From the NCBI GenBank assembly GCA_022764505.1, contig JALEQJ010000041.1, positions 1-45,173 on the forward strand: a stretch of DNA of 45,173 nt, read 5' to 3'. Within the stretch, counting starts at the first letter, position 1; each line of letters starts with the position of its first letter. Position numbers and translations under genes: made by a program. This stretch comes from Phocaeicola sp. Lineage in GTDB: Bacteria > Bacteroidota > Bacteroidia > Bacteroidales > Bacteroidaceae. Shown here piece by piece: positions 1 through 8,061 of the stretch. The notes under the pieces are model-generated. The model worked only from the letters and a program-made list of their open reading frames with translations, ran no database searches and was not told the DNA's origin.

Positions 1-1
1 T

Positions 2-394
2 CCTAATGGCAATATGAATGCGCATATGGAAGTACCCGCACATTTGGATTTTTATACTAAATCTACCATAGATATTTCCATAGATGAGACGCTTACATTA
101 CGTGATTTCTTGAGTGGGATAGCAGAGATAGAAATGGAGGAGGACAATTTCTTTGCTTGTTCCAATGGAGGTAGCTTGAGAGTCTTTGTAAATAATGGTA
201 ATTTGCCTGCATCAAAACTCAAATCTTTCTTGGATACGCTTCCTGTAAGCTATGTAAAGACTTGCGAACTTATTTTGTACAAAGAACCTAATAAGTACTT
301 TGCAGGAGCTATTAATCTCCTCTTGAACATCGGAAATACAGGAACTTTCCCTACAGATACGCAGTATATTAACAGTTTACCTAAAGCGCAATGA
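2..394 (+). CDS. Plug-domain-like protein without a barrel (5' end outside window)
   Basis: The reading frame is open from the window edge; the first in-frame ATG is at 14, but residues before it (PNGN) look like the end of a carboxypeptidase-regulatory-type domain, so the real start is probably upstream. The last ~85 residues align by eye with the plug of the next gene: GGSLRVFVNN against GGGLLILING, then a conserved spacing to AGAINLLLNIG against GTVINVITKPL. The protein stops right where a TonB receptor would continue into its barrel. Its stop overlaps the next start (ATGA, 391-394), so the two are translationally coupled. It may be an outer-membrane or periplasmic partner of the downstream barrel. 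The homology is an eye alignment; the function is unknown. Confidence 0.6.
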   Translation, partial: PNGNMNAHMEVPAHLDFYTKSTIDISIDETLTLRDFLSGIAEIEMEEDNFFACSNGGSLRVFVNNGNLPASKLKSFLDTLPVSYVKTCELILYKEPNKYFAGAINLLLNIGNTGTFPTDTQYINSLPKAQ

Positions 395-2703
395 AAAGAT
401 TTTTATTCCCCTTCTTACTAATGTGGACTTGTGTTTCTTTTGCACAAATAAGCCTCAGTGGAAAAGTGAGTGAGCAAGACACAAACGAAGAAATTCCTTT
501 TGCCAATGTGGTCTTGTTTGAGATGAGAGATACTACCAAAATTTTTGTTGGTACGATGACAGATGCACAAGGTATGTATCACTTGGAAAACCTACCTATA
601 GGCAAGTATAGAATAGCTGTCAGTTACATAGGATACGAAACCTATTTGCAAGATTTGCGCCTCTCTATGCCTTCATCTGGCAATGCGATAGAGAAACATT
701 TCAATCTTGCTAAGAGTCGTATAGATATAGGAGAAGTAGTGGTGAAAGGTAATCTTACTACGCAAAAGACAGATCATAAAGTAGTCTTGTTCAATAAGGA
801 ACAAATAGCCCGTGCCACTTATGCCAAAGACCTATTATGTATCATACCAAATATAAACGAAGACCCAATGAGTGGTACACTTAAGACCCTTCAAGGTGGA
901 GGCTTGCTCATTCTTATCAATGGTGTGAAATCTACAGATGCTCAACTGAAAATGCTACCACCGGATAAGGTGTTACGCGTAGAGTATTATGATGTTCCTC
1001 CTGCACGTTATGCTTATGTAGGAACGGTTATCAATGTCATTACAAAACCCTTGGACAATGGATATGCTTTCGGTGCAGAAACCCTCACTGCTTTTACTAC
1101 AGGATTCAATAATTCCAATGCTTACTACTCTGCTACACGTGGCAAGCATAGGCTGGATATAGAGTATTATCTCAATTATAGAGACTACAAGGAAAGGGTA
1201 GATGATATTTCTTATGAGTATGTACTCGGAGATGTTCAATGCAAAGACCAAACTTTGGGCAAAGATGCTTTCGGTTATACTACGCATACACTTTCGTTCA
1301 AGTATGCTTTCGTAGATACAGAAAAACAAATTTTTCAAGCTATGTTTTCTCCTACCTATAATAAATCTTTCTCTCACACCTTTTACGAAGGAATATATCA
1401 GAAAGGAAAAACCATCAGTACACTACTCAAAGATTGGGACAAGGGAGACAAAACTATACACCCATCGTTGGACTTGTATTATTGGAAGAAATTATCCGAT
1501 AAAGATGAACTGACAGTGAACTTAAACCTCAATCATTTCCAAACTAAAGTGAATGATGACCGTACAGAACAAGAAAAGGAGACTGGACTGAAAGCCTACG
1601 AAGACTATATGAAGCAAAACAATAAGAAGCAGAGTGTCATAGGTGAAGTGGCATATTCTAACACCCTCTCTTTATCTACTCGTCTCAATATAGGTTATAA
1701 AATGGAGTATAGCCACCTATTGAGCAACTTAAAGAATCTCTTCGGTAATAGTAGATATACCTCTGATTATTTGACACAATATGCTTATGGAGAAATCTCT
1801 GGTATGAGAGGGAAGTGGATGTATAGGCTTAGCTTAGGACTGACACACATCTATAGTAATAGTGTAGAGAATAAGTACAATCGCTTACTCTTTACTCCTA
1901 AAATGATTATTGGCTATAGTGTAAATGACAATAATTCCCTGCGTCTTGTGGTGAACAGAGCGCCTATTATGCCCAGTATAGGTATGCTGAGTGATAATGT
2001 TGCTTCCCTTACAAGGGATATTATAAAAATAGGAAATCCCAACTTAACCAATGGAACCCATACACAGACTATGCTGATGAATACTTACAATAACAAGTGG
2101 TTGAACCTGACCGTAGGTGCATTCTATCAATACCTTCATAATCCCATCAATGAGTATTTCCGTACAGCAAAGAATAGATTGATGCTTACGTATAGAAACA
2201 TTTCTCATAGTCAATTTTATGGTGGTTACTTGCAGGGACAAATCAAACCTTTCGGGAATGATATAGTACACTTAAATGTTTTTGTACAACCGTATTGGGA
2301 AAAGGTAGCGATGCCAGAAGGCACGTTCACACATTTCTCTTTAGAGAATCAATTTTCTGTAAGTGTTAATTATAAGCAGTGGATTCTGAATTATGAGTAT
2401 GTAATCCCCTCTTACACTGTTTCGGGATTATTCCGCTCGCTAAGTGAGAATAATAGCAATCTGATCGTTGCTTATAAGTATAAGAACTGGCGATTCACTG
2501 CCGGGATTCTATTCGTAGGAAAAGATGCACATTATAGGACAGAAACCCTGGGTGTTTCTCCTGTGAAATATCATTCAGATCGTCGTATACGAGACAACAA
2601 TACGATGTTCGTCATTGGAGCTTCTTATCATTTCCACACAGGAAAACAGAAACAAGTATCTAGAAAACTGAAGAATGCAGACTTTACAGCTCCTTCTTTC
2701 TGA
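391..2703 (+). CDS. TonB-receptor-type outer-membrane beta-barrel protein with regulatory domain
   Basis: 770 aa. A signal peptide (MKRFLFPFLLMWTCVSFAQ) is followed by a carboxypeptidase-D-regulatory-like domain (about residues 22-105, with the FANVVLF and GKYRIAVSYIGYETY signature), a TonB plug (about 120-225, ending GTVINVITKPLDN) and a long barrel rich in alternating aromatic strands ending near the C-terminus. This fits the outer-membrane beta-barrel family commonly annotated in Bacteroidales (OMP_b-brl_3 type) rather than a SusC, since no SusD partner follows. The substrate is unknown. It overlaps the upstream plug-like gene by 4 nt and ends before a hairpin shared with a convergent gene. 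The last residues lack an obvious terminal aromatic signature (ends APSF, so a terminal Phe is present). Confidence 0.88.
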   Translation: MKRFLFPFLLMWTCVSFAQISLSGKVSEQDTNEEIPFANVVLFEMRDTTKIFVGTMTDAQGMYHLENLPIGKYRIAVSYIGYETYLQDLRLSMPSSGNAIEKHFNLAKSRIDIGEVVVKGNLTTQKTDHKVVLFNKEQIARATYAKDLLCIIPNINEDPMSGTLKTLQGGGLLILINGVKSTDAQLKMLPPDKVLRVEYYDVPPARYAYVGTVINVITKPLDNGYAFGAETLTAFTTGFNNSNAYYSATRGKHRLDIEYYLNYRDYKERVDDISYEYVLGDVQCKDQTLGKDAFGYTTHTLSFKYAFVDTEKQIFQAMFSPTYNKSFSHTFYEGIYQKGKTISTLLKDWDKGDKTIHPSLDLYYWKKLSDKDELTVNLNLNHFQTKVNDDRTEQEKETGLKAYEDYMKQNNKKQSVIGEVAYSNTLSLSTRLNIGYKMEYSHLLSNLKNLFGNSRYTSDYLTQYAYGEISGMRGKWMYRLSLGLTHIYSNSVENKYNRLLFTPKMIIGYSVNDNNSLRLVVNRAPIMPSIGMLSDNVASLTRDIIKIGNPNLTNGTHTQTMLMNTYNNKWLNLTVGAFYQYLHNPINEYFRTAKNRLMLTYRNISHSQFYGGYLQGQIKPFGNDIVHLNVFVQPYWEKVAMPEGTFTHFSLENQFSVSVNYKQWILNYEYVIPSYTVSGLFRSLSENNSNLIVAYKYKNWRFTAGILFVGKDAHYRTETLGVSPVKYHSDRRIRDNNTMFVIGASYHFHTGKQKQVSRKLKNADFTAPSF

Positions 2704-2735
2704 TAGCCTATTGATGCTGCCGTAACTTAACTCAG

Positions 2736-2770
2736 AGGGTATGTCCTAACTTATCGTTTTGACATACCCT
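2736..2770. terminator. Convergent-gene hairpin
   Basis: A perfect 10-bp inverted repeat, AGGGTATGTC (2736-2745) and GACATACCCT (2761-2770), with a 15-nt loop lies between the stops of two convergent genes. There is no strong T-run, so termination is inferred from position and symmetry. Confidence 0.55.
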
Positions 2771-2797
2771 AGTTTCTGCTTGTTACGGAGATGTTTC

Positions 2798-3574
2798 CTA
2801 TAGAGGAATCGTTAAGCCATCGTAGGCGAGGTGTACGTTTGGAGGGAGGAGTTTCTCTACTTCTTCGTGCTTACCTATTTGATGAGACATATGAATGAGA
2901 TAGGTGTTGGGGGCACCTATTTTCTCTGCAAAATGAAGTGCTTCTTCCAAAGTTTGATGAGAAATGTGTGGTTCTATGCGAAGGGCATTGACCACCAATG
3001 TATCTATGCCTTTCAGTGCTTCTACAGATGACTGGGGGAGAGAGGACATATCTGTAATCCACGCTAAATTCCCTATGCGATAGCCCAATATAGGCATCTT
3101 GGCGTGCATAATGCGTAGTGGAAGAATAGAAATACTTTGTCCTGCTTTATTGTGTACAGAGAAAGGTTCACTTTCTGTCAGGTGGTGGAGAGCAATATGC
3201 GGAACACCGGGATAAAGTTGCTCTGTGAAACAATAGGGTAGACGTTCTCGGAGTCTTTGAGCAGTTTTATCTTCGGCATAAATATGGATATCTCCAAAGG
3301 TACAATAAGGTCGTACATCGTCTATTCCTCCTACGTGATCATAATGCTCGTGGGTAATAAGAATTGCATCTATCTGTGCAAAATCATCGTAGCGTAGCAT
3401 TTGTTCTCTGAAGTCGGGACCACAGTCAATGAGTATACGCACCCCATTTATGGTCAGTAGACCGGAGCAACGCAAGCGTTTATCTCGTGGGTCTTTGCTC
3501 TGACAAGTAGGGCAAGTACAACCTATTTGTGGAACACCTGTAGAGGTTCCAGTACCCAAGAATATGAGTTTCAT
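2798..3574 (-). CDS. Metallo-beta-lactamase-fold hydrolase (PhnP-like)
   Basis: 258 aa from the ATG at 3574; a longer frame exists, but this start gives the family N-terminus MKLIFLGTGTSTGVPQIGC and overlaps the murB stop as ATGA. The metal-binding signature HEHYDHVGGIDD (about residue 80) is typical of the fold. The early CTCPTC and later C residues match the extra cysteines seen in PhnP-like members. Later histidines (HAKM, HMSHQ) complete the site. Family members hydrolyse phosphodiesters; the substrate here cannot be told from sequence. It is the last gene of a lipoprotein-murB-hydrolase operon, so its cell-wall connection is only by neighbourhood. Confidence 0.85.
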   Translation of the reverse strand: MKLIFLGTGTSTGVPQIGCTCPTCQSKDPRDKRLRCSGLLTINGVRILIDCGPDFREQMLRYDDFAQIDAILITHEHYDHVGGIDDVRPYCTFGDIHIYAEDKTAQRLRERLPYCFTEQLYPGVPHIALHHLTESEPFSVHNKAGQSISILPLRIMHAKMPILGYRIGNLAWITDMSSLPQSSVEALKGIDTLVVNALRIEPHISHQTLEEALHFAEKIGAPNTYLIHMSHQIGKHEEVEKLLPPNVHLAYDGLTIPL

Positions 3575-4602
3575 AAATAACCTTTGCTTCCTATTAAGTT
3601 CACTTCCGGGTGGAGTGTGATATGGAATTTTTTTGCAATATCCTCTATAATAGCTGTTGCGAGGTTCCAAATGTCTTTGCCGGTAGCGTTACCACGATTG
3701 ATAAGTACCAAAGCTTGTTTTTCGTAGACGCCTGCTTCTCCTAAGTTCTTTCCTTTCCAACCTGCTTGTTCTATGAGCCAACCCGCAGGAATTTTTACCA
3801 GTCCTTCTCCTGCCGGATAGTGGGGGATAGTGGAATAAGTTTCTTGGAGAGTTTGAAATAATGCTATAGGCACAATGGGATTCATAAAAAAACTTCCTCC
3901 ATTTCCTATAATGGCGGGATCGGGCAGTTTACTTTCTCTCATACCGATGATGACTTCCCTAAGGTTTTGCGCATTGAGTGCTTTACCTTCTTTTTCTAAT
4001 TGTGTGCGTACATTCCCATACTCCAATACGTATTGAGCCTGTTTCTGTAGTCTGAAGACAACTTTGGTTACGATGTATTTTCCTCTATATGCGTGCTTGA
4101 AAATACTACTTCTATACGCATATTGGCATTCTTCTACGGAGAAGATACGAGGGGTGGCTGTGGCTATTTCTATAGTGTGTACAGTCCTTATTACGTCTTT
4201 GGCTTCTACGCCATAAGCTCCTATGTTTTGAACAGCAGAAGCACCTACTTCTCCGGGAATGATAGAAAGGTTTTCTATACCATACCAGCCTTTTTCTATG
4301 CTATATACGACCCAATCGTCCCATATTACTCCTGCCCCTACAGCTACATCTATCCACTCCGCAGTTTCGCCTACGATTTCTATACCTTTTATACCGGAGT
4401 GAAGTACTGTACCGGAAAAATCTTCCATAAATAACAAGTTACTGCCTGCACCTATATGTAAAATGGGCTGTGCTTGTATAGCAGGGTCTTGGAGTACACG
4501 GCATAGCTCTTCTGTACTATGATATTCTATATAGGTAGCTGTTCTTGCTTCTATCCCGAAGGTGTTAAGCTCCTTGAGTGAGTGCTGATGGTATAGGTTC
4601 AT
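3571..4602 (-). CDS. murB: UDP-N-acetylenolpyruvoylglucosamine reductase MurB
   Basis: 343 aa, the length of the E. coli-type (type I) enzyme. It reduces UDP-GlcNAc-enolpyruvate to UDP-MurNAc with NADPH and FAD in the cytoplasm, the second committed step of peptidoglycan synthesis. Visible motifs: NTFGIEA near the N-terminus, the FAD loop GAGSNLL (about residue 52), IPGEVGASAVQNIGAYG (about 114-130), the type-I Tyr loop region YAYRSSIFK, the catalytic Ser in GNGGSFFMNP (about 233) and a C-terminal HPEVNLIG segment containing the conserved Glu. It starts 4 nt downstream of the lipoprotein stop and its stop overlaps the hydrolase start, so the three are one operon. Confidence 0.97.
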   Translation of the reverse strand: MNLYHQHSLKELNTFGIEARTATYIEYHSTEELCRVLQDPAIQAQPILHIGAGSNLLFMEDFSGTVLHSGIKGIEIVGETAEWIDVAVGAGVIWDDWVVYSIEKGWYGIENLSIIPGEVGASAVQNIGAYGVEAKDVIRTVHTIEIATATPRIFSVEECQYAYRSSIFKHAYRGKYIVTKVVFRLQKQAQYVLEYGNVRTQLEKEGKALNAQNLREVIIGMRESKLPDPAIIGNGGSFFMNPIVPIALFQTLQETYSTIPHYPAGEGLVKIPAGWLIEQAGWKGKNLGEAGVYEKQALVLINRGNATGKDIWNLATAIIEDIAKKFHITLHPEVNLIGSKGYL

Positions 4603-4606
4603 ATAT

Positions 4607-5467
4607 TTAATCGCTTAAATCTTCAAAACGGACAAGTTTCCATATACCTTTCATTTTTTCAAAGTGAAGTATATTGTTGAAACCATTTCCAAATCCTCTA
4701 AATTCTACAATTTTGGTGCGTGAGGAGGAGTTGTTTGTTTGTCCGTAGAGGATATTGGTAAGTACATCTGTGGCGATAGGAGGACGAAATGCAAACCATT
4801 GTCCTTCGTCCAAGACGGTTTCAAATATCTTAAATTCGTCTTCGGGATCTGGTGTAACAAATGCCAGCGGATTGTATAATCGCTGTCTTTGGAAAACAGA
4901 ATCTCGGGCAAACTGCACATAGAAATCCAAGAAATCTTCTCCTTCCTCTTCGTAGTCTTTTGTGGTAAGCATTTGTATAGAAGCCAAGAGCCACAAACCA
5001 TTTTTCTTTTGGAAGGTATATTGTTTCATCTGCTTGTTTTGCAAATAAATTTCTTCCACTTGCACCTTTTCTTGAGAAGTGTCTTTTTCTACCCACATAT
5101 CTTCTGCACGGTCAAAGATAATGTTATAAGCAGGCATTACGCTGAATAAGGGTAGGTATTTCCATTGCTGCGCTGTGATTTTATTGGCTTTTTGCTTTTC
5201 GAAAAAGTAGATAGGAAAAGATACTCGTTTGAGCTGAAATACAGAGTCTGTTACGAAGTTGTAAAAGAAATCGTCAAAACTATTGTCTACGGTAGCAGGC
5301 AACGTATCTGTTACGATGAGTAGACTGTCCGGAAAGCTGTCTTCTGTTCCCGATAATAAGTTTTCTTCTATGCTGAGGTCTTCTCCTTCTTGCTCCTTGC
5401 TATTTTTTTGTTGGCTACAGCTCCCGAATAGGCAGAGCATACAACAGATGGTCAGTATCTTCTTCAT
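4607..5467 (-). CDS. DUF4348-type lipoprotein with two internal repeats
   Basis: 286 aa from the ATG at 5467 (MKKILTICCMLCLFGSC), which puts a clean lipobox (LFGSC) at the right distance; an ATG 5 codons earlier is less likely. After a Glu/Ser-rich linker there are two similar halves: DDFFYNFVTDSVFQLKRVSFP with a later QKKNGLWLLASI, and DFYVQFARDSVFQRQRLYNP with a later KMKGIWKLVRFEDL. Each looks like an NTF2-like alpha+beta unit, as in the Bacteroidales DUF4348 family. The function is unknown; it is likely anchored in the envelope. It heads the operon with murB, which suggests but does not prove a cell-wall role. Confidence 0.8.
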   Translation of the reverse strand: MKKILTICCMLCLFGSCSQQKNSKEQEGEDLSIEENLLSGTEDSFPDSLLIVTDTLPATVDNSFDDFFYNFVTDSVFQLKRVSFPIYFFEKQKANKITAQQWKYLPLFSVMPAYNIIFDRAEDMWVEKDTSQEKVQVEEIYLQNKQMKQYTFQKKNGLWLLASIQMLTTKDYEEEGEDFLDFYVQFARDSVFQRQRLYNPLAFVTPDPEDEFKIFETVLDEGQWFAFRPPIATDVLTNILYGQTNNSSSRTKIVEFRGFGNGFNNILHFEKMKGIWKLVRFEDLSD

Positions 5468-5488
5468 GAATGTGTCTCGCAAACGTTA

Positions 5489-5518
5489 CAAAATTACTGC
5501 CTTTTCAGTAGATAGCAA
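5489..5518 (-). promoter_or_regulatory. Bacteroidota primary promoter for the lipoprotein-murB operon
   Basis: Minus strand: -33 TTG (5516-5518), 19 nt, -7 TAATTTTG (5489-5496), 21 nt upstream of the lipoprotein ATG. This matches the known Bacteroides sigma-ABfr consensus (TTTG, TAnnTTTG). Confidence 0.65.
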
Positions 5519-5749
5519 CATTTATGGTATATAAAAATGAGATTCCGGTAGTTTGTGAACAGGAATGCTGTTTTCTGTACGTATTTCTTCCTTTTCATAT
5601 AGTTATAAACCTATGTTGGTAGCGAGCATATTTTATTGTGATAGCAAGGCTTCTTTCTGTAGTACGGAGCATATCTTATCAGCCTCTATGGGAAAGTGCT
5701 ACTGTAGCGTGATATTTCTGTATAAAAAAGAGAGAGATAAGTAAACAAA
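5519..5749. other. Intergenic region carrying a dispersed repeat module
   Basis: No gene is seen. On the minus strand, positions 5621-5652 match 34698-34729 (plus) at 27 of 32 bases, and 5660-5680 match 34713-34733 at most positions (GATAAGATATGCT, one variable base, CGTA). The two modules occur in a different arrangement at the other site, as expected of a degenerate short dispersed repeat. Confidence 0.6.
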
Positions 5750-5781
5750 CGTGGCAAGGAAGTAAAATCTTCCTTGCCACG
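5750..5781 (-). terminator. Intrinsic terminator of the fucosidase operon
   Basis: A perfect 13-bp stem, CGTGGCAAGGAAG (5750-5762) with its complement at 5769-5781, and a 6-nt loop. On the minus strand it is followed by TTTGTTT, just after the last gene of the glycan operon. Confidence 0.85.
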
Positions 5782-5803
5782 CTATTCTATTCTCGTAGGT
5801 GAT

Positions 5804-6934
5804 TTACTGCTTTTCTTGCCACTCTAAGATGGCATCTTTTAGTGCAGTCCAGTGTTCGTCTGTCATACTATAAGAAGTAAATAAACAAATACCTTTTGCA
5901 CCCGCTTTGAGAGAGCCTATTACGGCTGTGCGCATCTCAGATGGGAGTAAACCGGAATATTCCGGGTCTATAACCTTTTCTTTCTCTCTCCAATCTTTGC
6001 AAATAAAGAGTCCGCTATAAATAGGCTTACTTTTTACGGATCGTACTTCTTCTTTTACTATTTTGGATAACCAGTTAGCTTTTTTCAGATAGAAATCATT
6101 GTAGTTCATAGGGAATAGTGCATCTACATTCCATTTGCTCCATTCCTGCCTTACCATCTTCACTGCATGAGAATAAGGACCGGGGAAGACATCGGCACTT
6201 ACTTTCTTTCCTTTAGCATGAACGGCAGCTACTATTTTATTGACGAGTTTTGTTACTACATCATTTCTCCATTGAGCCCATGCTTTTACTTTAGAGGGAT
6301 CTTTCACGTTACGTATATCTATGCCTGTTTTTTCCTTAAATTCTGCCACACATTTGTCGCAATAACAATAATCGGCTTTAGGATATTCTTCTTTCATAAT
6401 AAGTCCATATTTGTCCCAAAGTCCTCTTGCCAAAATCACATCCGGGTAGCGAATGTAGTCCAATTGGACGTAATCTACTTCTGGGATAGATGCCATTTCT
6501 TCATACTTGCTAATCAAGAATTTTTGTACTTCTTCATTGTTGGGATCAAGAAATGTGTAATAGGGGACATAGGCTGGTTTATCATAAGCGGATTCGCCCA
6601 GACGGTTCACGGCATACCAAGTGCTGTCCTTACCTGCTTGTACCAAAGTAGGAATCCAAGCATGGAATTCTAATCCCTCAGCTTTGGCGATACGTCCTAC
6701 CAAAGTAGCTTTTTCTACAGAGAAACCTGTGTTGAAACAGATACCTGTTACTCCGTGGTTTTTCCATTTGTGGAAATCTCTTTTCAGTTGGGATTCTGTG
6801 GTATTATCGTCCCAACCCAGCCATACATAAACGGGAACTTGTGCTACGAGCTGAAAGGTTGTAATCACCCAAAAGCTCAAGAAAAATATGCAACGCATCA
6901 TATAAATAGGGTCTTTTTTGAAATTAATAATCAT
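5804..6934 (-). CDS. GH10-like TIM-barrel protein (GHL10 / FenI family), exported
   Basis: 376 aa from ATG 6934, 4 nt after the upstream stop; a start at 6901 (MMRCIFFLSFWVITTFQLVAQ, a cleaner signal peptide) is equally possible. The mature part opens VPVYVWLGWDD and contains the family's barrel landmarks: VTGICFNTGF, LEFHAWIPTL, FLDPNNEEV, YVQLDYIRYPD (the acidic strand-end that would hold catalytic residues), VSADVFPGPY, DALFPMNYNDFY and GAKGICLFTSYS. These match the 'putative glycosyl hydrolase-like 10' group. The substrate is unknown. It is the third gene of an operon with an alpha-L-fucosidase and a CBM9-like protein, so a role in host or dietary fucosylated glycan breakdown is inferred. 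Confidence 0.82.
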   Translation of the reverse strand: MIINFKKDPIYMMRCIFFLSFWVITTFQLVAQVPVYVWLGWDDNTTESQLKRDFHKWKNHGVTGICFNTGFSVEKATLVGRIAKAEGLEFHAWIPTLVQAGKDSTWYAVNRLGESAYDKPAYVPYYTFLDPNNEEVQKFLISKYEEMASIPEVDYVQLDYIRYPDVILARGLWDKYGLIMKEEYPKADYCYCDKCVAEFKEKTGIDIRNVKDPSKVKAWAQWRNDVVTKLVNKIVAAVHAKGKKVSADVFPGPYSHAVKMVRQEWSKWNVDALFPMNYNDFYLKKANWLSKIVKEEVRSVKSKPIYSGLFICKDWREKEKVIDPEYSGLLPSEMRTAVIGSLKAGAKGICLFTSYSMTDEHWTALKDAILEWQEKQ

Positions 6935-6938
6935 CTTT

Positions 6939-8054
6939 TTATTGTCGTGCTTCACGGGTGAAACAACAGCCATCTTCATTTATTACATATATTTTGCCAT
7001 CGGGAGCTATGGCACGTATTTCGTAAGTATGAGAGGTTGTCTCTATCTCTATACGTATCTCTTGGGGTAATAGCAACCAATCTTTTTGTGTCAAAGGGAA
7101 CTCTTTTATTGATTGAAAATAACATTTGTGTGTCTTGTATTGTTCCTCTTGTGCGTAAAACAGCAACCATAGAAAACGTGTCAAAGACTCTCTTTCCGGA
7201 TAAACAAAATCTGTGGCTGCCTCTGTAGAGGTGGGAGATAAATATACATATCCCCATCTTTCCGGCATATGCATAGCTATCTGTCCACAAGGCGTCCATA
7301 CCCAGTTGTCTTCTGGTAAATACTTTCCTTGTTCATCTTGCTTTCGTTGATATACTCCGTCTTTGTTTATAATGTATTGCCATTGCACCCGAGAAAAATT
7401 GACTCTTAAGTATCGTCCTGCTACTAAAAAGTTCTCAAACTCGGAAGCAATAGCCTCTCTTGGAATAGCAATTTCTACTGCCCAATACCGGTCTGTATCT
7501 TTGGCATAGTTCAATGTTCCTTCTAAGTGTATCCCCATTTGCATACCGGGACAGTTCCATTGAAACTGAATAAAAGGTCGCTTTGGCGCACGATAGGGTT
7601 TTTCTAAAGACAAATCGAAAATCGTGCCTCGTGCATTGACTTCTACTTCAAAATAGTGATGCCCTTCTCCACGTGGATCTATGAATACTTCAAAATCAGG
7701 GTCATAATATACTATAGTATCTCTCTTTACCAAATTTGCCCAGATATGTGGCTCTTCTATTTCTGCATACACATAGAAGAAAGAATCGTCCCATAGCATT
7801 TTGGCACGTGTCCTATGTGTAGGAACAGGAAATTGGAAACCACTGATGTCTACAAAATCTTCTGTCCAAGATGCTTGTTGCCACGCGGTTTCGTCTGCTT
7901 TCCCATCTATCGTGAGAGGAGTGGTCAGTCTGTGTGCTACATAGCCACGAGGACGTGTAAGCATAGAAGCATACTTCTCCGATAGTGCTACCTGTCCGTA
8001 ACTGTTTGCACCGTAGCAAATGTATAATAACAACAATAGGTATTTGAATCTCAT
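6939..8054 (-). CDS. Exported CBM9-like carbohydrate-binding protein
   Basis: 371 aa with a signal peptide (MRFKYLLLLLYICYGANSYGQ). The body matches the family-9-like carbohydrate-binding fold: PLTIDGKADETAWQQASWTEDF near residue 50, RAKMLWDDSFFYVYAEIEEPHIWA, DPDFEVFIDPRGEGHHYFEVEVNARGT, YWAVEIAIPREA, and LRVNFSRVQWQ. The last ~100 residues form an additional C-terminal part without an obvious family. Such proteins bind or tether sugars and are often encoded beside glycosidases. It starts 7 nt after the fucosidase stop and ends 4 nt before the TIM-barrel gene, so it is clearly in the same transcript. Confidence 0.85.
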   Translation of the reverse strand: MRFKYLLLLLYICYGANSYGQVALSEKYASMLTRPRGYVAHRLTTPLTIDGKADETAWQQASWTEDFVDISGFQFPVPTHRTRAKMLWDDSFFYVYAEIEEPHIWANLVKRDTIVYYDPDFEVFIDPRGEGHHYFEVEVNARGTIFDLSLEKPYRAPKRPFIQFQWNCPGMQMGIHLEGTLNYAKDTDRYWAVEIAIPREAIASEFENFLVAGRYLRVNFSRVQWQYIINKDGVYQRKQDEQGKYLPEDNWVWTPCGQIAMHMPERWGYVYLSPTSTEAATDFVYPERESLTRFLWLLFYAQEEQYKTHKCYFQSIKEFPLTQKDWLLLPQEIRIEIETTSHTYEIRAIAPDGKIYVINEDGCCFTREARQ

Positions 8055-8061
8055 ACAGTGT

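Noticed and set aside
973-1377. A 134-codon minus-strand frame inside the barrel gene.
   Set aside because: Shadow of the barrel protein's codons; no ribosome-binding context and no recognisable domains.
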